Shown here piece by piece: positions 11,663 through 24,435 of a stretch of DNA of 64,000 bases. The position numbers and the translations under genes were made by a program. This DNA comes from Dolomedes plantarius (Eukaryota; Arthropoda; Arachnida; Araneae; Dolomedidae), in assembly GCA_907164885.2 (NCBI GenBank), contig OU015492.1:193200477-193264476 (forward strand), in the 5' to 3' direction. The notes under the pieces are model-generated. The model saw only the letters and a program-made list of their open reading frames with translations. It was not told the DNA's origin and searched no databases. Numbering within the stretch: the stretch's first letter is position 1; each line of letters starts with the position of its first letter.

Positions 11663-13356
11663 TTAAGAAAGAAAATTACATTTAAAAAGTAAGTAAATTA
11701 CGTTGCGTCGCTTTGGACGAGAGGGCCTAGGGATTTCCTGAGGTTGTGGGTCATCTTTTACTGCGAATGGCTCCTCCGCATCTTCCTCCATTTCTGAAGT
11801 GAAGGGAAGGGTTTCAGTTTCTTCCCCGTCCTCAACTTCGAAATCCAAAACGGGGATACCGTTAGTACAATACCCATGACAGTTATGGCAAACAGTAGAG
11901 CAGTTCATCGATGCTCTCCTATACATACATTTGCTACTGGTACAACCTTTAGTGCACCGGGAAAATATCATATTTAGGATATCATCTGGTGCGGGTGAGT
12001 TCTTCGTTGGTATTGAATACAGATGATTCTCTTTCCGCTCCCACCCTCACCCTTCAGGAGGAAACTCTTTTCCTAACCACAGTTGGACCTGGTGGTAACA
12101 TCGATACAAATGTTGCGTAGCTGCACCCTCAGTTGGCGGAAGAGAGGAAATGTCTGGTTTGACATTGGAAACCGACTTGATAAGTGTGTCGTATCGAAAG
12201 AGGTTAAGAGAGGTCTCGTTTGACTTAGCACCATACCATCTTAAAAGACATACAGTTCCCTGTTGGACAATCTTAGGGGCTGGAGAATACTGCAGAGGCT
12301 TCTTGAATATCGAGATGTTTCAGATATAGCTTACAGAAACCAACTTTGCTCTTTCTGAAAGCAGCAGAAGTTGTATCACAGCCAGTTAAGTTATGAAGAA
12401 ACAGTATATCTCGCAGCCCCAGCAGCTGCAACACTTGTGTGGAGTAAATAGTGGGTGGAACTTTTCCATGGCCAGGTTTTATTAAAATGATATCTTTATC
12501 ATGTGGAGTGTTAGCCATTAGGAGAACTGCTAAGTCTACATCTTCTCCAACAACAGCAACAAAAGAATTATTTTTCGATTTCTCAATCACGGTTCTCACA
12601 ATCGTTGAGTCAGAATCACTTGGTACTTCTTGCGTGTTAATTCCATCAGTCTCAAGTTTATATCTAAGCATGGAGATCAGTCTCATTTTGTTGTTCTTGT
12701 TGGAGAGAAACTGGTATTCTTTGGCGTTAATTATTGTATCCAAACTGAAAACAATATCAGCGGAAATGTTTACACGATACCGGCATTGCTGTTCTGCTGT
12801 CTTCGTGGTGTTGGTTGAGTTGGAGTATCCATCAAAGACAACTGCACAGCTCTTTCCAAGGTAGGGGTTCTTGATAAATTTCACGTAAGATTTGCAAATT
12901 GTGAAAACTGTTGCTGATCTTGGCCAAATCACTTTGTGCAACAGGAATCCCCCATCAACAACTATGTACGTCAAAGTTTGGTAGGAGACAAGGCTTTTTG
13001 GTTGGATCGAAAAGTGTGTAAAGAGTAGGTTTGTTAGTTTTTCTCATTCCGATTTCACTGAAGAAAGATAGAGGGAATGGGGCCAACTCATTTATCAAAT
13101 AATTTATCAAGTCTTCGTCGGTTTGTTTGCTGATTGAAATTCGTTGAAATAATAAGAGAGGGTCTACTGGAACCTTTTCATTATTAATTTTCATTGAAGA
13201 ATTCATTGATGATAGAGGGAGAGCCATATTTTTACGAGATAACTTGATTCCATAAAACGAGTTGTCTTCAATTTTCATCATTGCCTGCTTGCCAATCTCG
13301 ACAGCATTGTGACAATTGACTGTGCCATCACCCACAACTCCGGTAAATATTGACAT
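11663..13356 (-). pseudogene. PIN/FEN-like nuclease-fold protein with C-terminal CXC module, lightly broken
   Basis: The minus-strand frame starts at the Met at 13356 (MSIFTGVVGDGTVNCHNA) and runs 133 residues to 12955. It shifts frame near 12980 and continues at YIVVDGGFLLHKV. This 233-residue part shows the ordered acidic motifs of PIN/FEN/XPG-type nucleases: VVDGG (residues 5-9), FDGY (47-50), SDSDSTIV (119-126), GEDVDL (143-148) and GCDTTSA (198-204). After a stop at 12273 the similarity continues through a decayed stretch (about 12180-12060, with LPPTEGAATQHLYRCYHQVQ) to the last frame at 11971-11663. That frame opens with a cysteine cluster (Cys at residues 6, 10, 15, 24, 28, 31, 35) like the tesmin/TSO1 CXC module, then a very acidic tail. 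I recall this architecture from many unnamed arthropod proteins. Its function is unknown. Nucleic-acid cleavage is only inferred from the fold motifs. Confidence 0.75.
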
Positions 13357-13530
13357 TATGTCGCTGATAACAGGGAAGGGATTGTGATTTTAAAACCATG
13401 CTGTTATTTTAGATACGTCTTGTGCATTTCTATTTTGACGGGCAGACCCCAAATCACCATCCTGTTAATCCTGCACCTCCTGCTGATTTATCAGGTATTT
13501 GCACCTTCCGGCATAAAATGCGCTTGTGAA

Positions 13531-13558
13531 CCCCCCCCCCCAAAAAAAAAAAAAAAAA
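13531..13558 (+). repeat. Poly-C/poly-A homopolymer run
   Basis: A run of about ten C followed by about seventeen A lies between the start of the PIN/CXC gene and the right TIR. Confidence 0.9.
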
Positions 13559-13852
13559 TAGCTCTATTATCCCCCAAAGAAGAACGATGTATCCATTGCA
13601 CAACAAAACAAAATAGGAAAACGAAGCAAACATGTCGAAAATGTTGCTCATATATATACAAAGAGCATAATTCAGTAGGTATGTTTTAATAAAAGAACAT
13701 AATCTGCGTGTATTATAAAGCGTACGTGCTCATGTTAGATACTATTTGCATTAATCCCCCTCACCCTCCTTCCAGTCATCTTAAGAATAGAAGTACTAAA
13801 CATAATTACGAGAGGTTTCATGTCCACATACAAAGAATTTTTGTGGATAGCA

Positions 13853-14402
13853 TAACCATTTAAATGGCAAAAAGTGTAAACTACAGCTTTGAGGCTTATT
13901 TTTCGAAATTCGTAGGAAATCCCAAAATTGCTCTAATTTTTGAATAGATGAAGGTGAAACATTAAATATATTCGTTTTGAAGGAAATTCAATGATATACA
14001 AGTTCATTCACAAAGTGTGTCTCTCAAATCGACGGTAAAGAATTCTAGAGGCGAAGTTTATCGAAAAAAGAGGGGCAAAATTCATTTTTTCCTAAATTAG
14101 CGATTTTCTCCGGCTCATTTCTAAGAAACTATTGAAGATACGAATAAACTTTATATATATATGTATTTTGTAGAAAATTTTGTTAGCTTTATTTTTTGCA
14201 AAACATTTTTTTTGTAGGATCGATCGTTTTCGAGTTATAAGCGAAAAACCAAAAAACGGGACCTTCCTCGGCTCCCCCCCTAGGACCGGGGACTTTTAGT
14301 ATGTTTACCTCCTAAATAGTTCAAACAAAGTTCTGAAGTCAGTTCTTCCGCCCTATGACTTTCCATCTAGACCACTCTTTTGAGTATTCGTTGACTGGAC
14401 TA
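13853..14402 (-). repeat. Right terminal inverted repeat of PIN/CXC element
   Basis: Inverted partner of 10959-11470. It contains a C-rich run (CCCCCCC near 14275) that the left arm lacks. Confidence 0.8.
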
Positions 14403-15955
14403 TTTGATGAAAGTGAGATTCGTAAATCAAATCTTAATCTTTCCTGTCATAATTACTGGATGCAAAAATGTCAGACTCTTCAGTTATATCTCAAGCAAGC
14501 ATCTAGTAATGTGCTCTAGCGTCTTCCCTTTTAATTTAAAATTATCTGCATTTCTTCTTTGTCTTTTGAGAGTTGAGTGCCTTTTATTATTAAAGAATTT
14601 ATTGTATGTAGAATGCATTACATTAGAATGTGAACATCCAAAAAGTGATTATCAAACAGAAAAAAATATTAACATAATACCTTAGAGTTTCTGATTATTA
14701 GCTCCCCCTTTTACATTTATATTCTCTTGTTTTCAATTATTAGTCGCATTTACAATATGAATTTCTGATAACATCTGAAGATTTTGCGTTACTGTAAGCT
14801 TTTTTAAGATATTTGCTATATTTCTTATCCTTATTTTTCCTTTATATTTATGTTTAATGTGTCATTTTACATTTAGCATTTTCCATTATTAATACTTTCA
14901 GGCTTTACTTGACTATATCCTCTCGACTGTATTTTTAAATTTTATTTTTGTTTACCTCTTCAAATTCTAATTTTTACCTTCCATTTACATTTAGGGATTC
15001 TATATGCTTCTCAGTATATTTTTTATATATTATGCATTATTTAATTTTCACAAAGTTCCGATATCCTTTTTTAAAAATTTAATTTTTATAACCTTGCATT
15101 TCCATAATGTTGTTTGAATGAAAATCTTACATTGTTATTCCTCATGTAATATTGAATTTGCACTCCAAATTGGTTTGTTTTCCGATTGTAGTATATAGAT
15201 TTATTACATTCCTTTTATCATCTGTATGTACATTCTTGTTTTTACTTTGTACATTTCGATTTGTGAACACCTTTCATCTTTTCTTGTAATCTAATTCAAT
15301 TGTACCTTCAGTTTTTTCAAGATATTTCTTATATTGCTTAATTTACTATTTTGAGAAACTTTTTCTTCGTTTTTAAGTGTTTATTATTTGGTTGTTTTTA
15401 TCAAATGTTATCCTTTCTAAAACTTTCGTAAGCTTTCATTTCATATTACAATTTCTCATTTCAATTTATTTTGTATGAAATGAGCTTTTATGCTGAAAGA
15501 ATTTACATACATTAATTTTAAGATTTAGTTACGTTTTTAACGTAATACTTTCTATGATCCTTAAATTTATGATTTACGCTCCATAAAGCTACGTATAGAT
15601 ATCAGTTCATAATTCTCCATTATATTTCTTTTTTCAGTCCTAAACACATATTTTTATTCTCCATTTACAACTTCCTGTTTCCATATTGTCACATTTCTTA
15701 CATTTGCATTTACTTTTCATTAAATGTTTTATTTATATACTTTTATAGTCAAATTCACGTCTTTATTTACGTAACTGATCTCAGAAATTCACAGTGTTCC
15801 TCAGAGTTAAGATTTTTAATAATATGATCATGTTTCCCTAGTCCATATTTTTTATGATCAGACTAGTTTTGTATCCTTAATAGTACCTGCAATTAATACC
15901 TCGTGATACTTGAGAAGATGTATTCCGACATGCATATTTTTTACCACTTTTTTAT
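14403..15955. other. T-rich sequence without recognised features
   Basis: The plus strand is markedly T-rich. The 93-residue frame at 14404-14685 has no recognisable family. No element ends were identified. Confidence 0.45.
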
Positions 15956-15959
15956 TAAC

Positions 15960-16350
15960 TCGCTTTCTTGTTTGTTTGTGTGTGTGTGTGTTTGTCCGGT
16001 ACAAATCTTGCAATCGATTTTTAAGTAACTTCCCGACTAGCTAGACATTTGAAACTTTTAAAATAGCTCAGAACACGAGGACAATGCATTATTCTAATAC
16101 TTTTAGCCATTTTTAAGCAGCTTTGAATTCATTTTCAGTTAATTTTTTTTGTAGACTAGTGCAGCCATCTGTCGGACCGGAAGGGAAAGAAAAGTTAAAC
16201 GCAAGTTAACTTTCAATTAACTTCATTTTCTTTCAAGTTGATGGGATTATTCATCAAAAAATTTTAAAAAGTATTTATTAATACATAGAACTGTCAAGTT
16301 TATATGATTTAACAGAAAATTTTAAAACATGGTATATAAAAAGTTCTTTT
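15960..16350 (+). repeat. Unclassified interspersed-repeat-like block
   Basis: The block begins with a (GT)n tract and continues with text such as CCGGTACAAATCTTGCAATCG and GCAGCCATCTGTCGGACCGG that differs in style from its T-rich neighbours. I associate this kind of sequence with high-copy arthropod repeats, possibly Helitron-type, but no terminus or duplication was found. Confidence 0.3.
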
Positions 16351-16359
16351 TATCTTCTA

Positions 16360-19300
16360 ATTATTATAATATTATTTGATTTTCAACTGTTTTCATTATC
16401 TACTTTATAGTTTCACGAAGCGTCCTCCTGGCCTCATACAAGCAAGGAGAGATAAAATTGCATGAAAAATATTCCGCAAGAGATCTAAATAATAGAAAGA
16501 TGAGAGTCTCCTGTATACTCCGGTAGGACGATGACCGCATTGCTGTAGCACTAGCAATCGGAGCCTGAGTCTGATGGACCAAATCTCGCGGAAAATAGGA
16601 ATATTTCTATCCCATCTGAGCTGGCTATACCTAAGGAACAGTCTTATCAACTACTGAATTCTCACAAGAACTCCCAACCTGCTTTGCTCAAAACATAACA
16701 ATTGGATGGTTATGATCAGATTGGTATGGAGGAGTATGAGATCCACGAGGACTGTCCTCAAAGATCATAACTGGGCCTCGCCTACTGGTTATAGATAGTA
16801 AAAAATGCATTTTCCCCATAATCATACACAAAGAAATACTCTCACACACAGAAAAAAAAAACTGGTGTAAGAATTATAATATATAGTGACGATTTTCTGT
16901 TACTCATACGGGGGAAACATAAAAGGTGTCTATCTCTCATGCTTTGGCGAATAAAAATCTTAGATCTTCCATGAATCTTTGATGATTAAAAATGCCAGAG
17001 AAAACAATCAAAAATATTGTTTGCGTGATAATCAGCATCTTTGAATGTGAGCCACTAAGGCCAAGATGACAACAAATGAATTTAGGAAGATACAACTATA
17101 ATAAAACTTGGGTCCCAGCTCCATAAATATGCAAAAGACTTTTAGGTACGTGGGAGCAACGTAACACCTCAGTGACAGGTTGTTAGTTTTAACACAAGTT
17201 AAACATCTTCAACAAGTTAAGTTAACTAAACTCACCAACACTTGAATACAATGACCTCGAATGGAACCATCGCAGCACCTCTTATGATTAAACGAATGGC
17301 TCGAAAAGTGAAGAGGGTGTAGGAGAAGCCATGAATATCATTTGAAACAGTACAGAAATATACTTAATGTCTGGTTTTCACTGTGTCATTCAAGCAGGGC
17401 CCTTAACCATTAACAAAGTAATAAAGAGGTTGAAAAGTAAAGGGTCCAATTTTACAGTCGTAATATTTAGGTAATCTATCGTAACAACCAGGATTAAAAT
17501 GTCAACGTCAGAAGATCCCCAAATGCAAATAATTGAACAGAAGGATATCTCACTACTTACGACAGTTGATTTGCAATCTCGCCGAGATCCAATACACACA
17601 ATGTTCCGGGAAATTAGAGAACTGACAAGCTATTGAAAAGCGGCACTCTGTTACAAGATGTGAACCTGCTGAAATTTTCTCAATGCCTTCTAAAAAAGTG
17701 AGTAAATGAAAGGGAGCTAAATGTATGTCCACAAGACAGGGCTTCTGATCAAATCTATAAAGGAACCCATCTATACTTACCTAAGGACAAAATTCAAAGT
17801 TTATCCACAGCGATTGGAGTCACTGCACTTTTTACCGAACATAGGCCATTTAGGAACTTTTAAATCCCTTCATTATGACTAAATAACTAGTGCATAAGAA
17901 GGAAGAATGATTTTAGAATCCATTATGTTTGTGGATGTCATACTATGGAACGAACAGATAAAAACTGCCCGAGAAAAAAATATCATTATATAATACATTC
18001 TTAAGGACTCAAGGATATGTCTATTTATCAAGTAATCTTGAAATTATGAGCTGATGGTTAACGAGCAAACACATAAAACATGAGCTCCTTTTAAAAGCTA
18101 AATTTAAAAACATTCTAAGATCGCCGTCAAATGGAATTATGCAGAGCTTTAGGCAAGACTATTGAGTCCGAAGAGCGTCATTTATCAAGCATTCCAAGAA
18201 AATCCAGAGTTTACGCTGGCAAAGTGATAATGCAATGTTTGATGAACACAGGTTATGCGAGTCTTTCTCGTTTGTCTAGTTCCCACTTGTTATAGTTTTG
18301 ATGCGTCGGGATCGCTTAACCTCTAAGAGGAAAGACGTAGATGACTTACATCAATCATTAGGAAGAGAGTCTTTTTTAAATCTTGGAGCTCAAGCTGACG
18401 GTATTTAGTTTATCCTTCGAGTTTCGGAAGATGACCATAGGGCTCTGAACCTGCCAACTAAGCTATCTACTCAGTACACTAGAGAGAGAAAATTAATCTT
18501 TTAAAGCAAGTTTGTGGATTATGCCACTCTCAGGAGAATGTAAAAGTGTGAAACCGAAGTCCATGGCTAGTGGTTAGGCCAAACAGCTTTGTTTGGTCAC
18601 GTCCAAGTATTCCTGGAAATTCTCATCTATATATTTTTTTCTAATATCCCATTAAATCCATGCTTCAGTCAGTCAGGGTTATTCAAACAAGAAAAATTGA
18701 TGAAGACCCATTAAGTAATCAGACATAAATTATTTTATTTCCAATTTACATAATTCTATATTTTTATTATTGTTCTTCGGGCGGCAAAAAAAGATAATAA
18801 AGAATGCATTAAGAGAGCATTATCTGGAATTTGTAAATAACATTCTTTTCAGTTAAATGACTCTTAAGGTAATATAAGTTTTATTGCATCATGTTTCAAA
18901 AACTCTCATATTTATTAACGTATGTTTTATTATTTGCATTATCACTTAACTACACAGTATTTATGTTCGTATTTTTATTCTCCGTTAAGATAAGATGTAA
19001 TTTCGTGACATATTTTATAACTCATCATATTTCATCCACCTTTTTGTATTGTTAAAAGGAACTAATCTCACACTATCCACATCTTGATACCCTAGTTCAG
19101 CGAATTTTCTGAAACATGCCTTTAACACTTTTTTTTCGTCTAAATTAGCGCTTTAAATATTTTGCCCTAAGCAGTTCATAAAATATACAAATGACTTTCA
19201 GATAAAATACGTGAATTCTCGGCTTTTTTTATTTGAAATGTTTGCACTTAATGTCCAATTAAATAAGAATTTATGAATGTAAGATTCTTTTCCTCTCGTT

Positions 19301-20560
19301 TTTTGACAATTTATTGCATACTTAATTTCAAAATAGAGAGAAACTTATATATATATTTATCGTTAGAATATTCCAGATGAGATACTAGGATATTTTTCTC
19401 ATCATTAAGCAAATTTGGATTTTGTTTTCCCGATACGCTGGTTTCTGATTTTTGTTCTGTGAATAATAAACAAGCTTTGTAGTGACAAGTTCATTTCATA
19501 TTTGTTTCTAATAATTCTAATGTGTAGATTTCAAAGTGCTACATTTTATACTAATGTATCATGTATAACGGTGAATAAATAGTAATTTAGCAGCAAATAA
19601 TTCGAGTTAATAAGCAGCTTTCAAAAATTATTTCAGACGCCATTTGATTTATCAAGATAGAAAAATTAAGTACATTACCAAATCTGGTAAAACTTCTGTG
19701 CATATATAAATAAATAGTACTTATTAATATATAAAAGTTTTAAAATTAATGGAAATTAGTTGAAATTTTTCTTAAAACCTATGAAACCTTCATTTCATAT
19801 TTGCTGCTATTTAAACTGATTTAAAACCTACTCATATTTAAGATTAACAAATTTAAGATATCTTACAGTTCCTGACTTAAAAAAAGATTCTCAATGACCT
19901 GAATAAACTGTGAGAAACATTTTATTTTATAGTATATGAGAGGTTCTGCAATTTACGCGAAGCATATTTTGGAAAAAAAAATCAGATAAAATTGCTTTAG
20001 CAATACGAGTAAATACACAGCTGGGAGGAATAACAATAACAAATAAAGATTATCTTTTCTTATTTTAGATCCTCAATAAAAATTAATAAACTAATACAGC
20101 TGGGAAGAATTTTTTTATAATATTTCTGTCTTTGAAAGATAATGAGGTTCCGGGATAACCTCTAATAAATCGGAACAAAAATAAACGAGTACTGCAAAGC
20201 TTATCCTCCCATCAACAATGATTCGATTTCTAGTCGAGAACTACAATCAAATCCTTAACCACAAATATATATCTGGTGTTTGTTAAGTAGCCGGAAATTC
20301 GTATCATCCTGTCTCTCAAGCCACGTTATTTCCCTAAGTGTATCATGTGTTGAATGTACTGATTACGATAGCTCTTCCAAGTGTTCGTCCCCTTACAGTA
20401 AAGCGTTATGACGACATTTGTTTTCTGATTAAGCCGTTATACTGTTATTACCATTGTAATGGCCCATTCGGACAGACTCCGATTCCTGGTTTGATATCGG
20501 AGAAACAGTGAATCTAAAACTGTATTCTTACTCATGTAGTAAAATCCAGTTATAACAACT
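16360..20560. other. Long stretch without recognised features
   Basis: Base composition varies from AT-rich to moderately mixed around 16.4-18.6 kb. Short frames at 16405-16650 and 17390-17599 (minus strand) show no family resemblance. I found no splice-supported gene and no repeat termini. Confidence 0.4.
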
Positions 20561-20568
20561 GTATACAT

Positions 20569-23423
20569 TAGGGTGGTTCGAAAAAAAACTTTTTTTAAAT
20601 TTCAGATCGCTAGAGTGCAGAAAAGTTGCCATTGTTATAGACATTGAAAAAGCACTAATTATTATTTTTTTATTAATTTGTCTTCCGGTCGCGCAATGCC
20701 ATCGAAGTTAGCAAAAAATTGTGAAAAACCTTAATTTTTCATAATTTTTTAAGCCCGCCAGATAGTTTTAATTGCGTTCCTACACCATGAATAAACCACT
20801 AAAAGTATGTAAAATCAATATATTTGCACTTATTATACATTTGTTTCATATCTTCCGGTCGCGCAACATAGTACAAAATGAGTAAAATTAGTAGTTTTTT
20901 GCAAAATTTCAAAGTTTGACTGTTTAGTACATTTTAACCATACGACTTTTAGAGATGCTATAGTTTAATTCTATTAGAATATTATATTGAAAATCCAAGC
21001 ATATAAGATAATATTTGATATTCAAGTGAAATTCGGTTGCGCAGCTTCGTCAAAAACAGCAGAATAGCCTACCTGGACAGAGAGGCGAGGCGTACGTGAC
21101 GAATGCCAGCGATGTGCTCGCAGCCGGTAGCAGCCATTATCGTTGTCTCACAATTTTGTTGTTTGACAATATTTCCTTTCAGATAATTTAGAAATTTTCT
21201 AACAGTAAATATTTGGTAATTTTTTTGTTTCAATATTCAATTGTTGCTGCAGCTCTTCGCTCATTTTGTTTACAAAACGACCCAGAACTCACCACGGGGA
21301 GGTGGCTGCACTTCCGAGTTCCACCCACACACTACCCAACCAACCATCCAATGTAGGGTGTGTTATTTACAATATGTACAAATTTATTTAGCTTTCTCTC
21401 TCTTTATGTTTCCTTTCTAGTCTTTATCTATCGATAAACATCGAAATTCGGATTTGTGTGAAAAAGTTGGCATCGCTAAGCGTGACAGTAATGTGGCTCT
21501 AATATAGCCGTCTCTGGAACTGTGTCCACACACTTTACTTGAAGCTTCGGTCACTAGCTTAACGCATCTTTCAACTGCCTGTGTATGGCATGGGAAAGCA
21601 TCTATAATTATAACAGGCTTGACGTCATTGCTCACATACTGTTTTATCTCTTCATTAGTCAATGTTCTTAACAGTTGAGGATGAGTCAGTGTACTGGTGT
21701 TCCATTTGATAATTTCGGTATAGTCTTTAGCTTCAAAGTTTAGATTTGGTGGTTTAAAGATTCTGATAAAGTCACTTTCAGATATTGCTTCCTTTGCCTT
21801 CATGATACGCTTAAAGCCCAGCTCTCGGATATGGTTTCTTTCATCAGTTACCATAGCCAAAAGTAAATTATCGGGATGGCCAAAGTAAGCATTCCGTTGT
21901 AAAACGGGATCAACAACTTGAAGCAGCTCTTCTGGTAAGTACCTTGTAGATTCAATAGTTTTGTAAACATGTCTAGGACCATCTGTGAATTTGTGGTTTA
22001 TTTTTATGGCAAACCACATAGGCATATAACATTTGAGAATGAATGTGACAATTTCTCTCAGATTTTCAGAAGAGCTTGACACACTGATGTAGAGGCGCAA
22101 AACTCGGTTTGCAGTAGTAAGCCATCTTGAATGTGACATTGGGCCAGGATCACGTACTACAAAGTCTTCTGAACAATGCCCCGACTTGATGACTTCTGAT
22201 ATCTCAAGCAAGTACAATTGGTCCTTGCTAAGAATACGCTTGTCAACTTCGGAATCTCACAATCAATAGGATTAAAATCAACAACTGGTAGTCTTTCACA
22301 ATCAGGTACGGCCTTTAAATCGGTCCGAAATATCCTATTGAGCCTGTTATATTTTCATCTAAGTGTTGGAAAAGGTGGCGGAATGGTAGTTTGTTGTAAT
22401 GGAGAAGACAAATACTCCATTGTAGAGGTCTTACCACATGTATCTCTGTCGAATTACACCATTTCTTAATCCCGTATTAATAACAATACCGTCACATCCA
22501 ACAACTTCCAATTTGTCAAGTAAAAAGCCATTTTCTGATAAATAAGACGTGATGTTTTTGGCTATGTCGGTTGCTGAGGTTGAAGAAGGACAAGTGTGTC
22601 CTATGTAAGTGGATCCTGGATCCTGAATTAAAGAGTAATGCTCCTCCTTATAGGTTCTGCGGAAGTGTTTTCTGCCAGGTTTTTCAATTGACTATGTATT
22701 GTCTTTTCGTCCATCAAAGTAAACACCGTAAATTTCTAAACTTATATCACTTTGCAAACTAGCTCTCACACAAGTTTGTATCTGATTCATTAATCAACCC
22801 AACATCTTTCAGTACAATTGAAGCAATAGCAGCCGTAGCTCGATCCGACACGCCATATCGGTCACTCGTCACGTATCGGTCACTCGTCACGGCGCGGCAT
22901 TCGCCACGTACGCCTCGCCTCTCGGTAGTAGGCTACTCTGCTGTTTTTGACGAAGCTGCGCGACCGAATTCTACTTCAATATCAAAGTTTATCTGATATG
23001 CTTGGATTTTAAATATATTATTGTAATAGAATTAAACTATAGCATCTCTAAAAGTCGTATGGTTAAAATGTACTAAACAGTCAAATTTTGAAATTTTGCA
23101 AAAACTACTAATTTTACTCATTTTGTACTATGTTGCGCGACCGGAAGATATGAAACAGATGTATAATAAGTGCATATATATTGATTTTACATACTTTTAG
23201 TAGTTAATTCATGGTATAGGAACGCAATTAAAACCATCTGACGTGCTTAAAAAAATTATTAAAAATTAAGGTTTTTCACAATTTTTTGCTAAGTTCGATG
23301 GCATTGCGCGACCGGAAGACAAATTAATAAAAAAATAATAATTAGAGCTTTTTTAACGTCTGTACCAATGGCAACTTTTGTGCACTCTGAAATTTTAAAA
23401 AAGGTTTTTTTTGAACCACCCTA
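20569..23423 (-). mobile_element. hAT-like element with long TIRs, copy 1
   Basis: The tips read TAGGGTGGTTCGAAAAAAA on the left and the inverse on the right. Inverted similarity continues for about 530 bp into each side (20569 to about 21100; about 22890 to 23423). An exact 8-bp duplication, GTATACAT, borders the element (20561-20568 and 23424-23431). Inside is one broken minus-strand gene with a hAT-like order of motifs. The 8-bp duplication and gene plan favour the hAT superfamily, although the usual BED zinc finger and hAT C-terminal dimerisation motif were not seen. Very long TIRs are unusual for hAT, so another 8-bp-duplicating group is possible. Confidence 0.87.
21417..22790 (-). pseudogene. 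hAT-like transposase, copy 1, N-terminal half decayed
   Basis: The intact C-terminal 266-residue frame (22217 to 21417) starts at YLLEISEVIKSGHCSED and includes SRWLTTANRVLRLYIS, which resembles the (S/T)RW motif of hAT transposases, and LLLAMVTDERNHIREL. Upstream, in another frame, decayed sequence from about 22218 to 22790 corresponds to the N-terminal part that is better preserved in copy 2 (with FDG, VGCDGT and CLLHFNELPLRH motifs). Copy 1 has a premature stop and small deletions there. The frame change near 22250 is at the same place as in copy 2. Family members are expected to cut at the TIRs and insert with an 8-bp duplication, but this copy cannot encode a whole protein. Confidence 0.72.
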
Positions 23424-23571
23424 GTATACATATGAATTTTTTTGTTTCAACTTAGAAGTTGTGCACTTTACATCTTAATATGAAAATATATTAAAACTCC
23501 ACTCCTAGTAACTTTCCTTTTGGATAAAATTAGGATATATTTTGTTATATCTACTTAAATAATAAACTAAC

Positions 23572-23777
<206 letters not shown>

Positions 23778-23779
<2 letters not shown>

Positions 23780-24410
23780 CCTAGCAGCTGTAGGCATTCG
23801 TTCTGTAGTCGGGGCGAAAGAAATCTCCATTGATTTTTAGAACTGTCTTTATTTTGGCCACACAATGACGGCGTTTTGAAGTTTGTTACAGCACACATAA
23901 AAGTACATGTAAATTCCAGACCTATCAGAGTATTTAGCTACGTTACATCTTGATGGACGGAGAAGGGACGCGGCGCGCGGCGATAGGGCAAGACAGGACT
24001 AAAGAGTGTGGCGACGACACAAAGCATGCACGGAACATAACAAGGACACTCAAGAAAACCCCCGTTAAACCCTTACTCTCACTTATACGAAGGGTTCATG
24101 ACATTCGACACCAGGGGAGCAAACACTTCTAATTGGTTATCGGTGGCCATCTGACCACGTGCATCAGAAGTCTATGATCTTTCGGACGGCGCGAGATGAA
24201 CTCGTGATGTTGAATCATGTTTTGAAAACAACTTTTACTGTTTAGCGCGCGTGTGGAAAGGGAAAATTTAGCTAGTTAATTCGTTTAACTTTAGGTCATA
24301 ATTTGAAATAGGGGATATACTTTATTGAAACGTTAACGGGAAAATTCAGAATATGCATTAATTAATAGAGGTGGAACGTTATTATTACATAAATATGTAG
24401 ACACATACAT
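23778..24410 (-). repeat. GC-richer block, possible LTR fragment
   Basis: The block is GC-richer than its surroundings (for example GGGACGCGGCGCGCGGCG near 23965). On the minus strand near 24113 the text CTGGTGTCGAATGTC resembles a retrotransposon primer-binding site, which starts with TGG next to an LTR end. No partner LTR, terminal TG/CA pair or duplication was found, so this is tentative. Confidence 0.25.
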
Positions 24411-24435
24411 TCACACACACGCATATATATATATA

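Larger units (their letters stand above)
10959..14402 (-). mobile_element. TIR-flanked 3.4-kb element carrying a PIN/CXC protein gene
   Basis: The left arm (10959 to about 11470) and the right arm (about 13853 to 14402) are inverted copies of each other over roughly half a kilobase. The tips read TAGTCCAGTCAACGAAT on both ends, and matching segments recur throughout the arms, such as GAGGTAAACATACTAAAA, TTGAAGATACG-type and GCTCATTTC-type stretches. Outside the tips the flanks are unrelated except for TTT on both sides, which could be a 3-bp target duplication but is too weak to rely on. The only gene between the arms is the minus-strand PIN/CXC frame. No DDE transposase, reverse transcriptase or helicase was found inside. 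The superfamily is therefore unassigned. Confidence 0.78.
20561..23431. repeat. 8-bp target-site duplication of hAT-like copy 1
   Basis: GTATACAT at 20561-20568 and 23424-23431, directly abutting the TAGGGTGG tips. Confidence 0.9.

Noticed and set aside
12451..12864. 137-residue plus-strand frame
   Set aside because: It is the antisense shadow of the PIN-domain pseudogene, which has the recognisable motifs.
22218..22469. Plus-strand 83-residue frame, and its counterpart at 60607-60939
   Set aside because: Both are antisense to the hAT-like transposase N-terminal region.
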